Positions 1 to 9,019 of a stretch of DNA of 64,000 bases are shown piece after piece. The stretch is from VGJW01 sp035285595 (GTDB taxonomy: Bacteria; Cyanobacteriota; Sericytochromatia; S15B-MN24; VGJW01). Location of the stretch: assembly GCA_035285595.1 (NCBI GenBank), contig JAYKGV010000062.1:29009-93008 (forward strand). The letters are read 5' to 3'. Position 1 is the stretch's first letter. Each line of letters starts with the position of its first letter. The notes under the pieces were generated by a model that was not told the DNA's origin, searched no databases, and saw nothing but the letters and a program-made list of their open reading frames with translations. Made by a program: the position numbers and the translations under genes.

Positions 1-2
1 TA

Positions 3-1088
3 GACATCAAGGTTTGTGGGGTAGGTGGCGGCGGCGGCAATGCCGTCAACAGCATGGTCAAGGCCAGAATCGAGGGCGTAAGCTTCATCTCGCTCAACAC
101 CGACGTCCAGGCTCTGAAGCACAATGATGCCGAGGAACGGGTCCAGCTTGGCCGCAAGCTCAGCCGCGGCAGGGGCGTGGGCGGCGATCCGGAGAAGGGT
201 GCCAGGGCGGCCGAGGAGTCTGCGGACGAGATTCGTGAACGTCTCCAAGGTGCCGAGATGGTCTTCGTGACGGCAGGCATGGGAGGCGGGACCGGCACGG
301 GAGCAGCTCCGGTCATTGCCTCGATTGCCCGTGAGCTCGGAGCTTTGACGGTCGGAGTGGTGACGAGGCCCTTCGAGTTCGAAGGCCCCCCCAAGGCTCA
401 ATCGGCCGCAGAAGGCATAGCCAATCTACTCGATAGCGTCGATGCGCTGATCGTCATCCCCAACGAGCGCCTGCGCGAACACTTCGGGGACATGCCACTG
501 GTGGATGCCTTCAAGGCAGCTGATGACCTGCTTCGTCAAGCTGTGCAGACCATTTCCGATGTCGTGGTGGCTCCCGGCTATCTCAACATCGACTTCGAAG
601 ATGTCAAAAAAATCATGGCTCGCGCCGGCTCTGCCCTGATGGGCATGGGCATGGCAACTGGCAAGGATCGCGCTGCGGAGGCCGCCAGACAGGCCATCGC
701 TTCACCCTTGCTCGAATCGAGCTTCCAGGGAGCGTCGGGCTTGATCGTGAATATCCGCGCTGGCCAAGCCGACTTCAAACTGCACGAGATGGACGAGGCC
801 ATGGCGATCATCCGCGCCGAAAGTCATCCTGATGCCCATACGAAAGTAGGCCTCATCTGGGATGAGACACTCGGGGGAGCCGTTCAGGTGACGGTCATTG
901 CCACGGGCTTCAAGAGCCGACAGGACTATGGAGGTTACGGCAATGCCTATGCCGCTCGTCCACTTGCCCAGTCGGGCAATGGAAACGGTCCCATCCAGCC
1001 GTCTTCGTCTCCTGAAGGGGACGGTGGTGCCCAGTTGCCCGCCTTCCTGCGCACCCATGTCCCGTCGTCCACGAGGCCACGCTCCTGA
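3..1088 (+). CDS. ftsZ: Cell division protein FtsZ (5' end outside window)
   Basis: Tubulin-like GTPase that polymerises into the cytokinetic Z ring at midcell. The reading frame is open to the window edge. It begins with IKVCGVGGGGGNAVN, the family's N-terminal nucleotide-binding strand and loop, so probably only a few to some tens of residues are missing. The tubulin signature GGGTGTGAAPVIA, the T7-type segment around NIDFEDVKKIM and the C-terminal anchor peptide LPAFLRTHV (for FtsA/ZipA-type partners) are all visible. The linker between core and tail is short, about 40 residues, rich in Gly, Pro and Ser. ileS follows at once and may overlap the stop codon, so the two are probably co-transcribed. 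Identity is very secure; an ATG at 54 is internal and not the true start. Confidence 0.97.
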   Translation, partial: DIKVCGVGGGGGNAVNSMVKARIEGVSFISLNTDVQALKHNDAEERVQLGRKLSRGRGVGGDPEKGARAAEESADEIRERLQGAEMVFVTAGMGGGTGTGAAPVIASIARELGALTVGVVTRPFEFEGPPKAQSAAEGIANLLDSVDALIVIPNERLREHFGDMPLVDAFKAADDLLRQAVQTISDVVVAPGYLNIDFEDVKKIMARAGSALMGMGMATGKDRAAEAARQAIASPLLESSFQGASGLIVNIRAGQADFKLHEMDEAMAIIRAESHPDAHTKVGLIWDETLGGAVQVTVIATGFKSRQDYGGYGNAYAARPLAQSGNGNGPIQPSSSPEGDGGAQLPAFLRTHVPSSTRPRS

Positions 1089-1123
1089 AGGAAACGCTGC
1101 ACCTTCCGCAGACCGAGTTCCCG

Positions 1124-3805
1124 ATGCGTGCCAACGCCTCGGAACGGGAGCCTGCCCTGCAGGCCCGATGGCGAGAGATGGATCTCTATGCTGCGTTCCT
1201 TGCCAAGCGGGCCGGAGGCCCGGCCTTTGTCCTGCATGACGGTCCGCCCTACTCCAGTTCGGGCAAGATCCATATCGGTCATGCACTCAACAAGATCCTG
1301 AAGGATATTGTCGTCAAGTCCAAGGCGATGGCGGGCTTCTACACTCCCTTCGTTCCTGGATACGACACCCACGGCCTGCCCACGGAGGTAGCTGCCCTGA
1401 AGGAGCTGAAGGCCCGCAACAATCTGGCTCCACTGGCCCTGCGGCAGCTGTGCAGGAACTTCGCCGAGCGCAGCATCGCCGGACAGAAGCAGGCTTTCCA
1501 GCGGCTGGGCGTCCTTGCGGACTGGGAGCATCCTTACGTCACCATGGACCCAGCGTTCGAGGCGACTCAGTTGCGCCTGTTCGGCCGGATGGCTGCCAAC
1601 GGACACATCTACAAGGGGCTCAAGCCCGTTCACTGGTGCGCGACGTGTCGAACCGCCCTTGCCGAGGCCGAGGTGGAATACGAAGACCACACCTCGACTG
1701 CGGCGCATGTGGCCTTCCCGATTGAAGACACCGCGCGGCCGGACCTTGCCGGGGCAGCTCTCCTGATCTGGACGACCACTCCCTGGACCCTTCCAGCCAA
1801 CCTGGCCATCTGTGTCCACCCTGAGCTCTCCTATGTGGTCGTTCAGTCTGGTGAACGGCGTCTCGTCGTCGCCGAAGGCCGCCTTGCGGCCTTGCGGACC
1901 GAAGTTCCCGAGCTTGCCGAGGCCCGGATTGTCGCTGGTCCCTTCAGCGGTCGTTCCCTGGAAGGTCTCCGCTACAAGCATGCGTGGCTTGATCGAACGA
2001 GTCCTGTGATCACGGGCGATCACGTCACGCTCGAGGCGGGCTCAGGTCTGGTGCACACGGCACCCGGACACGGGCATGACGACTACTTGGCGGGTATCCG
2101 TCATGATCTCGGGATTCTGGCTCCCGTAGATGATCGCGGGATCTTCACGGCCGATGCCGGCGAGCTTGTGTCAGGGCTCTCCTTGAAGGATGGCGGCAAA
2201 GCCATCCTTGAGACCTTGTCCGAGGCAGGCGTGCTACTGGCTTCAGGTCCTCATGACCACAGTTATCCTCACTGTTGGCGTTGCCACCAGCCCGTGATCT
2301 TCCGCGCGACGGAGCAGTGGTTCGCGTCAGTCGCAGGTTTTCGGGACAAGGCCTTGTCGGCCATCGGCACCGTCCGTTGGCAACCTGCGAGCGGCGAGAA
2401 TCGTATCCGCCGGATGGTGGAAGGACGAACGGATTGGTGCATCTCGCGGCAACGAACGTGGGGAGTCCCGATTCCGGTGCTCTACTGCACGAGTTGTCGG
2501 ACAGCCTGCATGAACGAAACTACGGTGGGCCACATCGCAGACAAGGTGGAAACCGAAGGCGCAGATGCCTGGTGGATCCACTCGGCCTCGGAGTTGCTTC
2601 CTGCCGGGACGGACTGTGCGTCATGTGGCGGCAAAGAGTTCCGCAAGGAATCCGACATCATGGATGTGTGGTTCGACTCGGGCGTGACCCACGAAGCCGT
2701 TTGTCGGGCACGTGGCCTTGGCTGGCCCAGCGACATGGTGCTCGAGGGTTCGGACCAGTATCGCGGCTGGTTCCAGAGTTCCCTGTTGACGGCGGTTGCC
2801 ACGGAAGGCCGTGCACCTTACCGCCGAGTGGTGAGCCATGGTTTCGCGCTCGACGGGCAAGGACGCAAGATGTCGAAGAGCATGGGAAACGTCGTCGATC
2901 CCGACGTCGTGATTGGTAAGGTGGGGGCAGATGTGCTACGCCTCTGGGTCTCGAGCGTCGATATCAGCAACGATGTACGAATCGGCGACCTGATTCTGCA
3001 GCAATTGGCGGAAGTTTATCGAAAGATCCGCAATACCGCCCGTTTCCTCTTGGGTAGTCTCGCGGACTTCGATGCCCGTCGACACGTCGTGCCGTTCGAA
3101 AGGATGCGCCTCATCGACAAGATGGCTTTGGTCCGTCTTGCAGAAGTTCTCACCAAGATCCGTTCCGCCTACGATGAGGTGGCCTTGCAGGGCTTGTACC
3201 AAGTGCTGCAGAACCACTGCGTGGTGGACCTTTCGTCATTTTACCTCGATGTGACCAAGGACAGGCTATACGCCTCGGGTGAGGACGACGCTGCGCGTCG
3301 CTCGGTCCAGACAGTCCTCGCACATGAGTTGCGCGCGCTCATGACGCTTGTCGCCCCGGTCCTCTCCCACCTCGCCGAGGACATTCACGACCACCTTCCG
3401 CCCGGTCTGCGGACGGAAGCATCCAGCGTGTTCCTTCTGGATCTGCCCGATGCTCCGAGAGAGTGGCAGGTGACTCCCGCAGAGCAGGCGGTGTGGGATC
3501 AGCTGCACCAGTGGCGGCAGGAGGCCCAGAGCCTGCTGGAGCAGGCCAGGCAAGCGAAACTCATCGGCTCGTCGGTCGAAGCCGAGGTGACCCTGCCGGC
3601 GCTCCCTCTTCCAGAGGACGAGCTTTGCGAGATCTTCAATGTCTCTCGGATCCGCCTCGGCTCCACCGTCTCTGTCAGGTGCGCCGGCGGCGAGAAGTGT
3701 CCACGTTGCTGGAAACAGGTGGAGACCCTCGAAGGCCCGCACGGTGTGTGCCAGCGGTGTCACATCGTCCTTGCCGCTCCGGCCCCCGCTGCGACCGGCG
3801 GCTGA
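1124..3805 (+). CDS. ileS: Isoleucyl-tRNA synthetase
   Basis: Class I aminoacyl-tRNA synthetase that charges tRNA-Ile in the cytoplasm. The HIGH motif (HIGHALN), the editing domain with WTTTPWTLP, the KMSKS motif (GRKMSKSMGN) and a C-terminal zinc finger (CPRCW...CQRC) are present in family order. Length is 893 aa from the ATG at 1124. Homologues usually carry about a dozen conserved residues before the FPMRAN motif. Here that stretch (LHLPQTEFP) is readable in frame upstream, but no ATG, GTG or TTG lies there; only CTG codons at 1085 and 1097 could start it. The start is therefore uncertain while the identity is certain. The stop codon TGA shares its A with the ATG of the next gene, indicating translational coupling. 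Confidence 0.95.
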   Translation: MRANASEREPALQARWREMDLYAAFLAKRAGGPAFVLHDGPPYSSSGKIHIGHALNKILKDIVVKSKAMAGFYTPFVPGYDTHGLPTEVAALKELKARNNLAPLALRQLCRNFAERSIAGQKQAFQRLGVLADWEHPYVTMDPAFEATQLRLFGRMAANGHIYKGLKPVHWCATCRTALAEAEVEYEDHTSTAAHVAFPIEDTARPDLAGAALLIWTTTPWTLPANLAICVHPELSYVVVQSGERRLVVAEGRLAALRTEVPELAEARIVAGPFSGRSLEGLRYKHAWLDRTSPVITGDHVTLEAGSGLVHTAPGHGHDDYLAGIRHDLGILAPVDDRGIFTADAGELVSGLSLKDGGKAILETLSEAGVLLASGPHDHSYPHCWRCHQPVIFRATEQWFASVAGFRDKALSAIGTVRWQPASGENRIRRMVEGRTDWCISRQRTWGVPIPVLYCTSCRTACMNETTVGHIADKVETEGADAWWIHSASELLPAGTDCASCGGKEFRKESDIMDVWFDSGVTHEAVCRARGLGWPSDMVLEGSDQYRGWFQSSLLTAVATEGRAPYRRVVSHGFALDGQGRKMSKSMGNVVDPDVVIGKVGADVLRLWVSSVDISNDVRIGDLILQQLAEVYRKIRNTARFLLGSLADFDARRHVVPFERMRLIDKMALVRLAEVLTKIRSAYDEVALQGLYQVLQNHCVVDLSSFYLDVTKDRLYASGEDDAARRSVQTVLAHELRALMTLVAPVLSHLAEDIHDHLPPGLRTEASSVFLLDLPDAPREWQVTPAEQAVWDQLHQWRQEAQSLLEQARQAKLIGSSVEAEVTLPALPLPEDELCEIFNVSRIRLGSTVSVRCAGGEKCPRCWKQVETLEGPHGVCQRCHIVLAAPAPAATGG

Positions 3806-4671
3806 TGGCGGAGCTTCCGCCAGGCTGGGTTTGGCTGGCCGGGGACCGACTGCTCGCGTGGCGGGGGACTGCAGCTCCCGTCCATGGGTTCACGAGCCGC
3901 CGGGGAGGATTCTCCCATCCGCCCTTCGCGTCTCTCAATGTCTCCACCCGTCACGGCGATGCCCCTGAGGCCGTCTGGGAGAATATCCGCAGAATTCGCG
4001 AAGACCTCGGGATTTCCAGCTCCTGGACGATGCTCCACCAGGTCCACGGCAACGAGGTGGTTTGCATCGGCTCCGAGGAGAGGCATGTCGATACCAGGGG
4101 CGACGCGTTGCTCACCGATGTACCTGGCAAGACCCTCGCAGTGGGCGTGGCGGACTGCACCCCGATTCTGGCGTGGACGACCCAGGAGGCGGCGCATGAA
4201 CCCGGCTCGCGGGTCGCGGCGATTCACGCCGGTTGGCGCGGCACCGCAGCCCAGGTAGCCGTGCGTACCCTTGACCATGCCAAGGACATCTGGGGCGTGA
4301 GCCCGGGAGCGTGGCGGGTGCTGCTGGGTCCCTCGGCACGCAGCTGCTGCTATGAAGTGGGCGAAGAGGTCGTCGAGGCGCTTGGAGATACCATCGCCGA
4401 CCTTGGTGGTCTGCACGCGGCGGACTCTACGGGCAGCCCACCCTGGCTTGACCGCTCACACGGACGCCCGCGCGTGTCGCCAGCCGTCGTCGCGCGCGCG
4501 CAGCTTCGTGCTGCTGGCGTCCCCCCCGAGCACATTCACGACTGTGGCATCTGCACCCTTTGTGGGGCCGAGACCTGGTTTTCCTACCGACGGGATGGGG
4601 TGCATTCGGGACGAGCCGTGGGAGTCATCGTCTGTCCTGATCTACTGCCGACGAAGCTGGCGACACGGTAG
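3805..4671 (+). CDS. pgeF: Multicopper-type purine nucleoside phosphorylase, YfiH/LACC1 family
   Basis: Member of the YfiH/DUF152 family (formerly polyphenol oxidase or laccase domain). Members cleave purine nucleosides, and PgeF in E. coli has been linked to peptidoglycan editing. The 288-aa product carries the three zinc-ligand segments: LHQVHGNEV (His), VADCTPIL (Cys) and IHAGWRGTAAQV (His), plus the terminal CGICTLCGAETWFSYRRDG block. The open frame extends back into ileS, but the ATG at 3805, overlapping the ileS TGA by one base, matches the family length and N-terminus. It is likely co-translated with ileS; pgeF genes often sit near division and envelope genes, as here near ftsZ. Confidence 0.9.
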   Translation: MAELPPGWVWLAGDRLLAWRGTAAPVHGFTSRRGGFSHPPFASLNVSTRHGDAPEAVWENIRRIREDLGISSSWTMLHQVHGNEVVCIGSEERHVDTRGDALLTDVPGKTLAVGVADCTPILAWTTQEAAHEPGSRVAAIHAGWRGTAAQVAVRTLDHAKDIWGVSPGAWRVLLGPSARSCCYEVGEEVVEALGDTIADLGGLHAADSTGSPPWLDRSHGRPRVSPAVVARAQLRAAGVPPEHIHDCGICTLCGAETWFSYRRDGVHSGRAVGVIVCPDLLPTKLATR

Positions 4672-4680
4672 CATGGAGGC

Positions 4681-5634
4681 ATGATCACCGTACCTGCACA
4701 ACAAGACCTTCCGACCCGCCATCTGGGCCGCACAGGACTTCAGGTGCCGGTGTTGTCCTTCGGGGGCTGGGCCATCGGCGGCAATGACCACGGCAACTCT
4801 TATGGCCCTGTGGACGACGATGCGAGCCGTGCGGCGTTGGAGAGGGCCTGGGAGCTTGGCTGTCGTCTGGTGGAAACGGCAGATGTCTATGGCCACGGAC
4901 ATTCAGAGGCCCTTGTCGGCGAGGTGCTGGGTCATCGCCCGGAGGTCTTGTTCGCCACAAAGGTAGGTGCAGACTTTTACAGTCAGCTGGACAGCGTCAA
5001 GCTCAACTTTTATCCCAGCTATATCAGGTTTGCGCTCGAAAAAAGCCTCAAGCGACTGCGCCGCTCCGCGATTGACCTGTACATGCTGCACAATCCACCA
5101 CCGCAGGTCACAGGTGACGTGCGGCTGTACGAGACGCTCGAGCAGCTTCGGCAGGAAGGCCTCGTCCGCCATTACGGCGTGTCGATCCATCAGATGCAGG
5201 AGGGACTCGATGCCATCAAAACGGGAGCACCGGACTTCCTGCTCGTCTCTTACAATCTGTTGCACCGTGCCGCAGAGCAACAGCTGCTGGATGCGGCACG
5301 AGATGCCGGGGTAGGCATCATCGTACGTGAGGCACTGGCCAACGGTTTCCTGGCCGGCCGCAAGGAGGGCTTCCATCGCTGGCCCCATGGGGATATCCGG
5401 CACTTGTGGCCCGCACAGTACGTGGCGGAAAGGGCCCGTGCCGCAGAAAGTTGGCGCCATCTGGAACAGCAAGGTCTGACGCTGGCGCAAGCGGCTCTGC
5501 AGTTTCCGCTGACCCACCCTGGGGTCAGCACCGTATCGGTGGGCTGCAAGACCGTGGCCCAGGTCGAGGAGAATTTCACCGCCCTCTCGCGCCTGCTGCC
5601 CACCGAGGCCTTTCGAGAACCTGCCCGCGCGTGA
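4681..5634 (+). CDS. Aldo/keto reductase
   Basis: NADPH-dependent oxidoreductase with a TIM-barrel fold, 317 aa, probably cytosolic. The N-terminal HLGRTGLQVPVLSFGGWAIGG is typical of the YghZ/Tas branch. The catalytic tetrad can be read as Asp and Tyr in ETADVYGHG, Lys in FATKVG and His in YMLHNPPP. The C-terminal GVSTVSVGCKTVAQVEEN is the cofactor-binding segment. A GGAGG ribosome site at 4675-4679 lies very close to the ATG at 4681. The gene begins 9 nt after pgeF and reads toward the GDPD gene, so all three may be one transcript. The substrate cannot be told from sequence. Confidence 0.92.
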   Translation: MITVPAQQDLPTRHLGRTGLQVPVLSFGGWAIGGNDHGNSYGPVDDDASRAALERAWELGCRLVETADVYGHGHSEALVGEVLGHRPEVLFATKVGADFYSQLDSVKLNFYPSYIRFALEKSLKRLRRSAIDLYMLHNPPPQVTGDVRLYETLEQLRQEGLVRHYGVSIHQMQEGLDAIKTGAPDFLLVSYNLLHRAAEQQLLDAARDAGVGIIVREALANGFLAGRKEGFHRWPHGDIRHLWPAQYVAERARAAESWRHLEQQGLTLAQAALQFPLTHPGVSTVSVGCKTVAQVEENFTALSRLLPTEAFREPARA

Positions 5635-5660
5635 GGCGACGTCCGGCTTGGGGAAGTCGA

Positions 5661-6380
5661 GTGTCGCCAAACCCACTGGTGATCGGGCATCGAGGCCTGG
5701 GCCAAACACCGGCGCACGGTGAAAATTTGGCCTCCAGCCTGACGGGAGGCTGGAAACAAGGTCTCAGGGTCGTCGAGTGTGATATCCGGAAGACAGCCGA
5801 CGGGACCTGGCTCGTGCACCATGACGCCACACGCGAGAGAACCCACGGGCCTCGTATCGCCGTCTCGGACCTCGACTGGCAGACTGCGCCACCCTGGGAT
5901 CGTGAGCCACCGCCTACGTTGCCAGAGCTTCTGAGTGAAGTCAGGCGGGGCAGAGGGCTGGTCATCGAGCTTAAGCCCGATCCCTCTCACGATATGGAAA
6001 CACTGACCCAATTGGGCGAGGTCCTGGCCGGGGCACCATCCCCTGAGGAACTCATGCTGATCAGCTTCGAGCCGGGCTTGCTGCTCCACATGCGCCGGAT
6101 CCTGCCGTGGATTCCCCTTGGCATGCTGGAGGCGTCTCCATCCGCCCATCCTCATCCCGGCCTCGAAGCCGTCGAGGCAGACGCCTGGTGGCCGCCGGTC
6201 GCAGCCTTCGAGGCAAAGATGGTGGCCGAGGTCCAACGTACAGGACGGATGGTGGTGGCGTGGACCGTCCGTACCGACGAGGCATGCCGGGCCATGGAGG
6301 CCGCCGGGGTGGATGGATTCGGTTCCGATGATCCCTTGCAACACGCATCCTTGCTTCGAGGTGAACCACCTACGAGGTGA
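5661..6380 (+). CDS. Glycerophosphodiester phosphodiesterase
   Basis: Hydrolyses glycerophosphodiesters to glycerol-3-phosphate and an alcohol. The GDPD fold is shown by VIGHRGLG near the N-terminus, VVECDIRKTADG, LVHHDATRERTHG, VIELKP and the closing VAWTVRTDEACRAMEAAGVDGFGSDDP. The open frame runs back to 5406, but that part overlaps the reductase. The GTG at 5661, with GGGGA about 6 nt upstream, puts the conserved HRG at residue 10, as in the family, and gives 239 aa. There is no signal peptide, so it is the cytosolic form. It sits 26 nt after the reductase gene. Confidence 0.9.
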   Translation: MSPNPLVIGHRGLGQTPAHGENLASSLTGGWKQGLRVVECDIRKTADGTWLVHHDATRERTHGPRIAVSDLDWQTAPPWDREPPPTLPELLSEVRRGRGLVIELKPDPSHDMETLTQLGEVLAGAPSPEELMLISFEPGLLLHMRRILPWIPLGMLEASPSAHPHPGLEAVEADAWWPPVAAFEAKMVAEVQRTGRMVVAWTVRTDEACRAMEAAGVDGFGSDDPLQHASLLRGEPPTR

Positions 6381-6599
6381 AAGAGCAGAAATAGGGTATG
6401 GATCGGATTGGCTTTCCAGCCCCAGTCTCTACCACGGAGTACCCATGCCCTCGCAAGTGCCGCACATCAAGACCCGACCCGTCGCTCACGCCGGCCTGCG
6501 CCGAGCCTTCCGTCATCGTATTGCTGCGCGGGGCGGTCGCCGCCACCTGGCGAGCGGGGTCTTGAAACTGAGTCTTCCCGGCACGCCTCCACCCCGCGA

Positions 6600-8600
6600 G
6601 TGAGCCCTCTGCGCCTTCCGAGCGGGCGACCTCTCCGGCTCTGGCTCTTTCTGTTGCTGCTGTTCGCGATGCTGATTCCCGTCGGGCTATCCAGCATGGC
6701 CTCGATCTGGCAGCACCGCAAAGAACTTGCCCGTATCGAGGCGAGCAGCCTGGAGCAAGCGATGGGAATGGCGCGCCTCGCGGAGCGCTACCTCCTCTTT
6801 GCGATGGCTCAAGCGAACCAGGCCGTCGAGGCACGACCCGTAGCTTCGTTAGCCAAGAGCTCGGAGTTGGCTCGCGTGGTCGGGGAGCATCCGATTGTCG
6901 CCGCAGTCGACAGTTATGACCCCAGCGGGCGGTTCCTGGCTTCGTCATGGCCGGGGGAAGTACGCACGACCCCCGCAGAAGATGAGGCCTTGGCTCGAGT
7001 CCTGGAGCAAGGAAAGCCTGCGGCGAGTCCCTACTTCGTCTCTCCGCGACTCCAACGCCCGGTGGTCGCCTTGGTCATCCCTGTACGAAACGACGCGGGC
7101 AAACTGCTTGTCCTGTGCAGATTGACTTTGGGACTGGAATTTCTGCTGGAAGAAATCACCCACAAAAACAAGGCCTCCGGACGCTTCTATCTGTTCCTCG
7201 TGGACCAACGGGGAACGCTTATCGCAGCTCAGAACTTCCTTCCCGGCCGAAACTTGCAGAACCTGAAACCCGTGAGCTTACTCCTGTCAGGTCAGACAGG
7301 AACCATCAAGTACGTCTCTACATTCTTTGGTGATGTGGTCGACGGCGAGGAGCGCCTCGGAGCCTATCGACATGTCGGAAATACCGGCTGGGGGATTGTG
7401 GTCAGCCACCCATCAGCCTCTATTGGTACTCCCGTGCTTCGAGATCTCCGCACGACCCTGCTCACCATCACGCTCTCGGGCATCATCAGCATATTGTTGG
7501 CACTGGGAGCGGGACGCTGGCTCCTTGAACCCCTCGAGAACCTGGCGCGACGCATGGATCAGGCAGCCTCACTCCCTGCATTCAGGTCTGGAATCACGTT
7601 GGACCACGCACACGGAGTAACCGAATACCGACAACTGGAAAGGGCCTATGCCAGCCTCACGGACCGAATTCACGCACAATTCGAACAACTTGCCGAGGCA
7701 AACGACCGGCTTGGGACTCTCGTGCGCGAGCGTACACGAGCATTGGAGGAAGCCAATACCAGCCTGCAGGAGCGAAGCGTGGCCCTCTCGGAGGCAAACG
7801 AAAGGCTGATCGGGCTCGTGACGGAACTTCGCCGAATGGACGCCCTACAATCGGATTTCCTTGCCAATGTCAGCCACGAACTTCGAACACCTATCACCTT
7901 CATCACGGCCTACGGCTCCAGCCTGGAAGACGGTCTTTTAGGTCCCCTGACCCATGCACAGGCCGAGGCCGTAGCTTTCATGCTTGAGGGAGCATCACGT
8001 CTCACCAGTCTCGTGGACGACTTGCTCGACCTCAACCGCCTCGAATCCGGTGTGCTTGCCCTGCACATCGAAGCCTTGTCTCCTCGCCCCCTTGTCGAAG
8101 GAGTAGTGGCGGCCATGCGTCCGATTGCCAATCGCAAGACTCAACGTCTGGTGTCCGCGATTGCACCTGACCTGCCCGATCTACTGGGCGATCCCGAGCG
8201 CCTTGCCCAGATCCTACGCAACCTGCTGTCCAATGCATTCAAGTTCACCCCCGAAGGACTCGGCATCACCGTCCGGGCCTACCACGACGACAACCGTGGG
8301 ATCATCGAGGTCAAGGACGAGGGCATTGGCATTCCGGAGGCGGCTCTGCCCCATCTTTTCGAGCGCTTCTACCAAGTCGATGCCTCCTCGACCAAGGCTT
8401 ACTCCGGGGCAGGCATTGGCCTGAACATCGTCCGGCAGCTGACCGAGATGATGAACGGCACCGTCACGATCCAATCCACGGAAGGCGTCGGCACCACGGT
8501 ACGGATATCCTTGCCTCTGGCCCCGGTTGCACAGGCTGCAGCAATAAGGAGCGAACCGGCTGTCGGTGCATGGATTCCCTTCGGGGGTCCCGTCACATGA
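6600..8600 (+). CDS. Membrane sensor histidine kinase (Cache-type sensor, HAMP, HisKA, HATPase)
   Basis: Two-component sensor kinase. Segment order is a transmembrane helix (LWLFLLLLFAMLIPVGL), a periplasmic region of about 230 residues resembling dCache, a second helix (LLTITLSGIISILLALGAG), HAMP, and a coiled coil with LVRERTRALEEAN. Then follow the H-box SHELRTPITF with the phospho-accepting His near residue 426, the N-box LLSNAFKFTPEG, G1 DEGIGIP, the F-box LFERFYQVD and G2 GAGIGLNIV. Starts are uncertain: GTG 6600 places the first helix near the N-terminus. The frame also extends to TTG 6408, but that extra 64 residues is low-complexity Arg/Ser/Pro and looks non-coding. It overlaps the response regulator start (ATGA), so they form a pair. 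Confidence 0.9.
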   Translation: MSPLRLPSGRPLRLWLFLLLLFAMLIPVGLSSMASIWQHRKELARIEASSLEQAMGMARLAERYLLFAMAQANQAVEARPVASLAKSSELARVVGEHPIVAAVDSYDPSGRFLASSWPGEVRTTPAEDEALARVLEQGKPAASPYFVSPRLQRPVVALVIPVRNDAGKLLVLCRLTLGLEFLLEEITHKNKASGRFYLFLVDQRGTLIAAQNFLPGRNLQNLKPVSLLLSGQTGTIKYVSTFFGDVVDGEERLGAYRHVGNTGWGIVVSHPSASIGTPVLRDLRTTLLTITLSGIISILLALGAGRWLLEPLENLARRMDQAASLPAFRSGITLDHAHGVTEYRQLERAYASLTDRIHAQFEQLAEANDRLGTLVRERTRALEEANTSLQERSVALSEANERLIGLVTELRRMDALQSDFLANVSHELRTPITFITAYGSSLEDGLLGPLTHAQAEAVAFMLEGASRLTSLVDDLLDLNRLESGVLALHIEALSPRPLVEGVVAAMRPIANRKTQRLVSAIAPDLPDLLGDPERLAQILRNLLSNAFKFTPEGLGITVRAYHDDNRGIIEVKDEGIGIPEAALPHLFERFYQVDASSTKAYSGAGIGLNIVRQLTEMMNGTVTIQSTEGVGTTVRISLPLAPVAQAAAIRSEPAVGAWIPFGGPVT

Positions 8601-9019
8601 CGCCGCTACGCGTCCTCATCGTCGAAGACGAGCCCATCACCCTTCAGGCTCTGGTCCTGATCGTGCGTTCCTTGGGCTGCGAACCCGCGGCCGCCGCCAC
8701 AGCCGAGGAGGGGCTGAACCTCGCCCTTTCAAGTCCACACCCCGACTTCGCCCTGATTGATCTCAAACTTCAAGGAAGCGCTTATGACGGACTGGAGCTC
8801 ATTCGCCGCCTTGTGGGCCATCCTGATCTGAGTAAGATGAAGACCGTGGCCCATACGGCCTCGGTTTCGGAAGATCAGCGCAAGGCGGCCCGACACGCCG
8901 GGGCTTGCGGAATCCTGCTGAAACCATTTAGAACCAGAGATGTTGCGGCCGCTCTGAATCTGTCGATCCCGACGAGACCAATCAGTGGAAACGGCGAGGA
9001 TTCACTGGCCGGCCGTTGA
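8597..9019 (+). CDS. Single-domain response regulator (receiver only)
   Basis: A 140-aa receiver domain with no output domain. The acidic pocket is IVEDEP, the phospho-acceptor is Asp55 in LIDLKL, the switch Thr is in AHTAS, and the conserved Lys is in LLKPF. The ATG at 8597 overlaps the kinase TGA, with a G-rich stretch about 8 nt upstream; an earlier in-frame ATG at 8570 is less likely. As a receiver-only protein it probably relays phosphate to another protein, or acts by protein-protein contact. It is the likely cognate partner of the upstream kinase. Its 3' end overlaps the convergent LysM/M23 gene by 38 bp. Confidence 0.92.
   Translation: MTPLRVLIVEDEPITLQALVLIVRSLGCEPAAAATAEEGLNLALSSPHPDFALIDLKLQGSAYDGLELIRRLVGHPDLSKMKTVAHTASVSEDQRKAARHAGACGILLKPFRTRDVAAALNLSIPTRPISGNGEDSLAGR

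Noticed and set aside
947..2023. 358-aa minus-strand open frame
   Set aside because: Antisense to ftsZ and ileS.
6408..6599. N-terminal extension of the histidine kinase
   Set aside because: Residues before GTG 6600 are Arg/Ser/Pro low complexity with no family character, and lie ahead of the first membrane helix.
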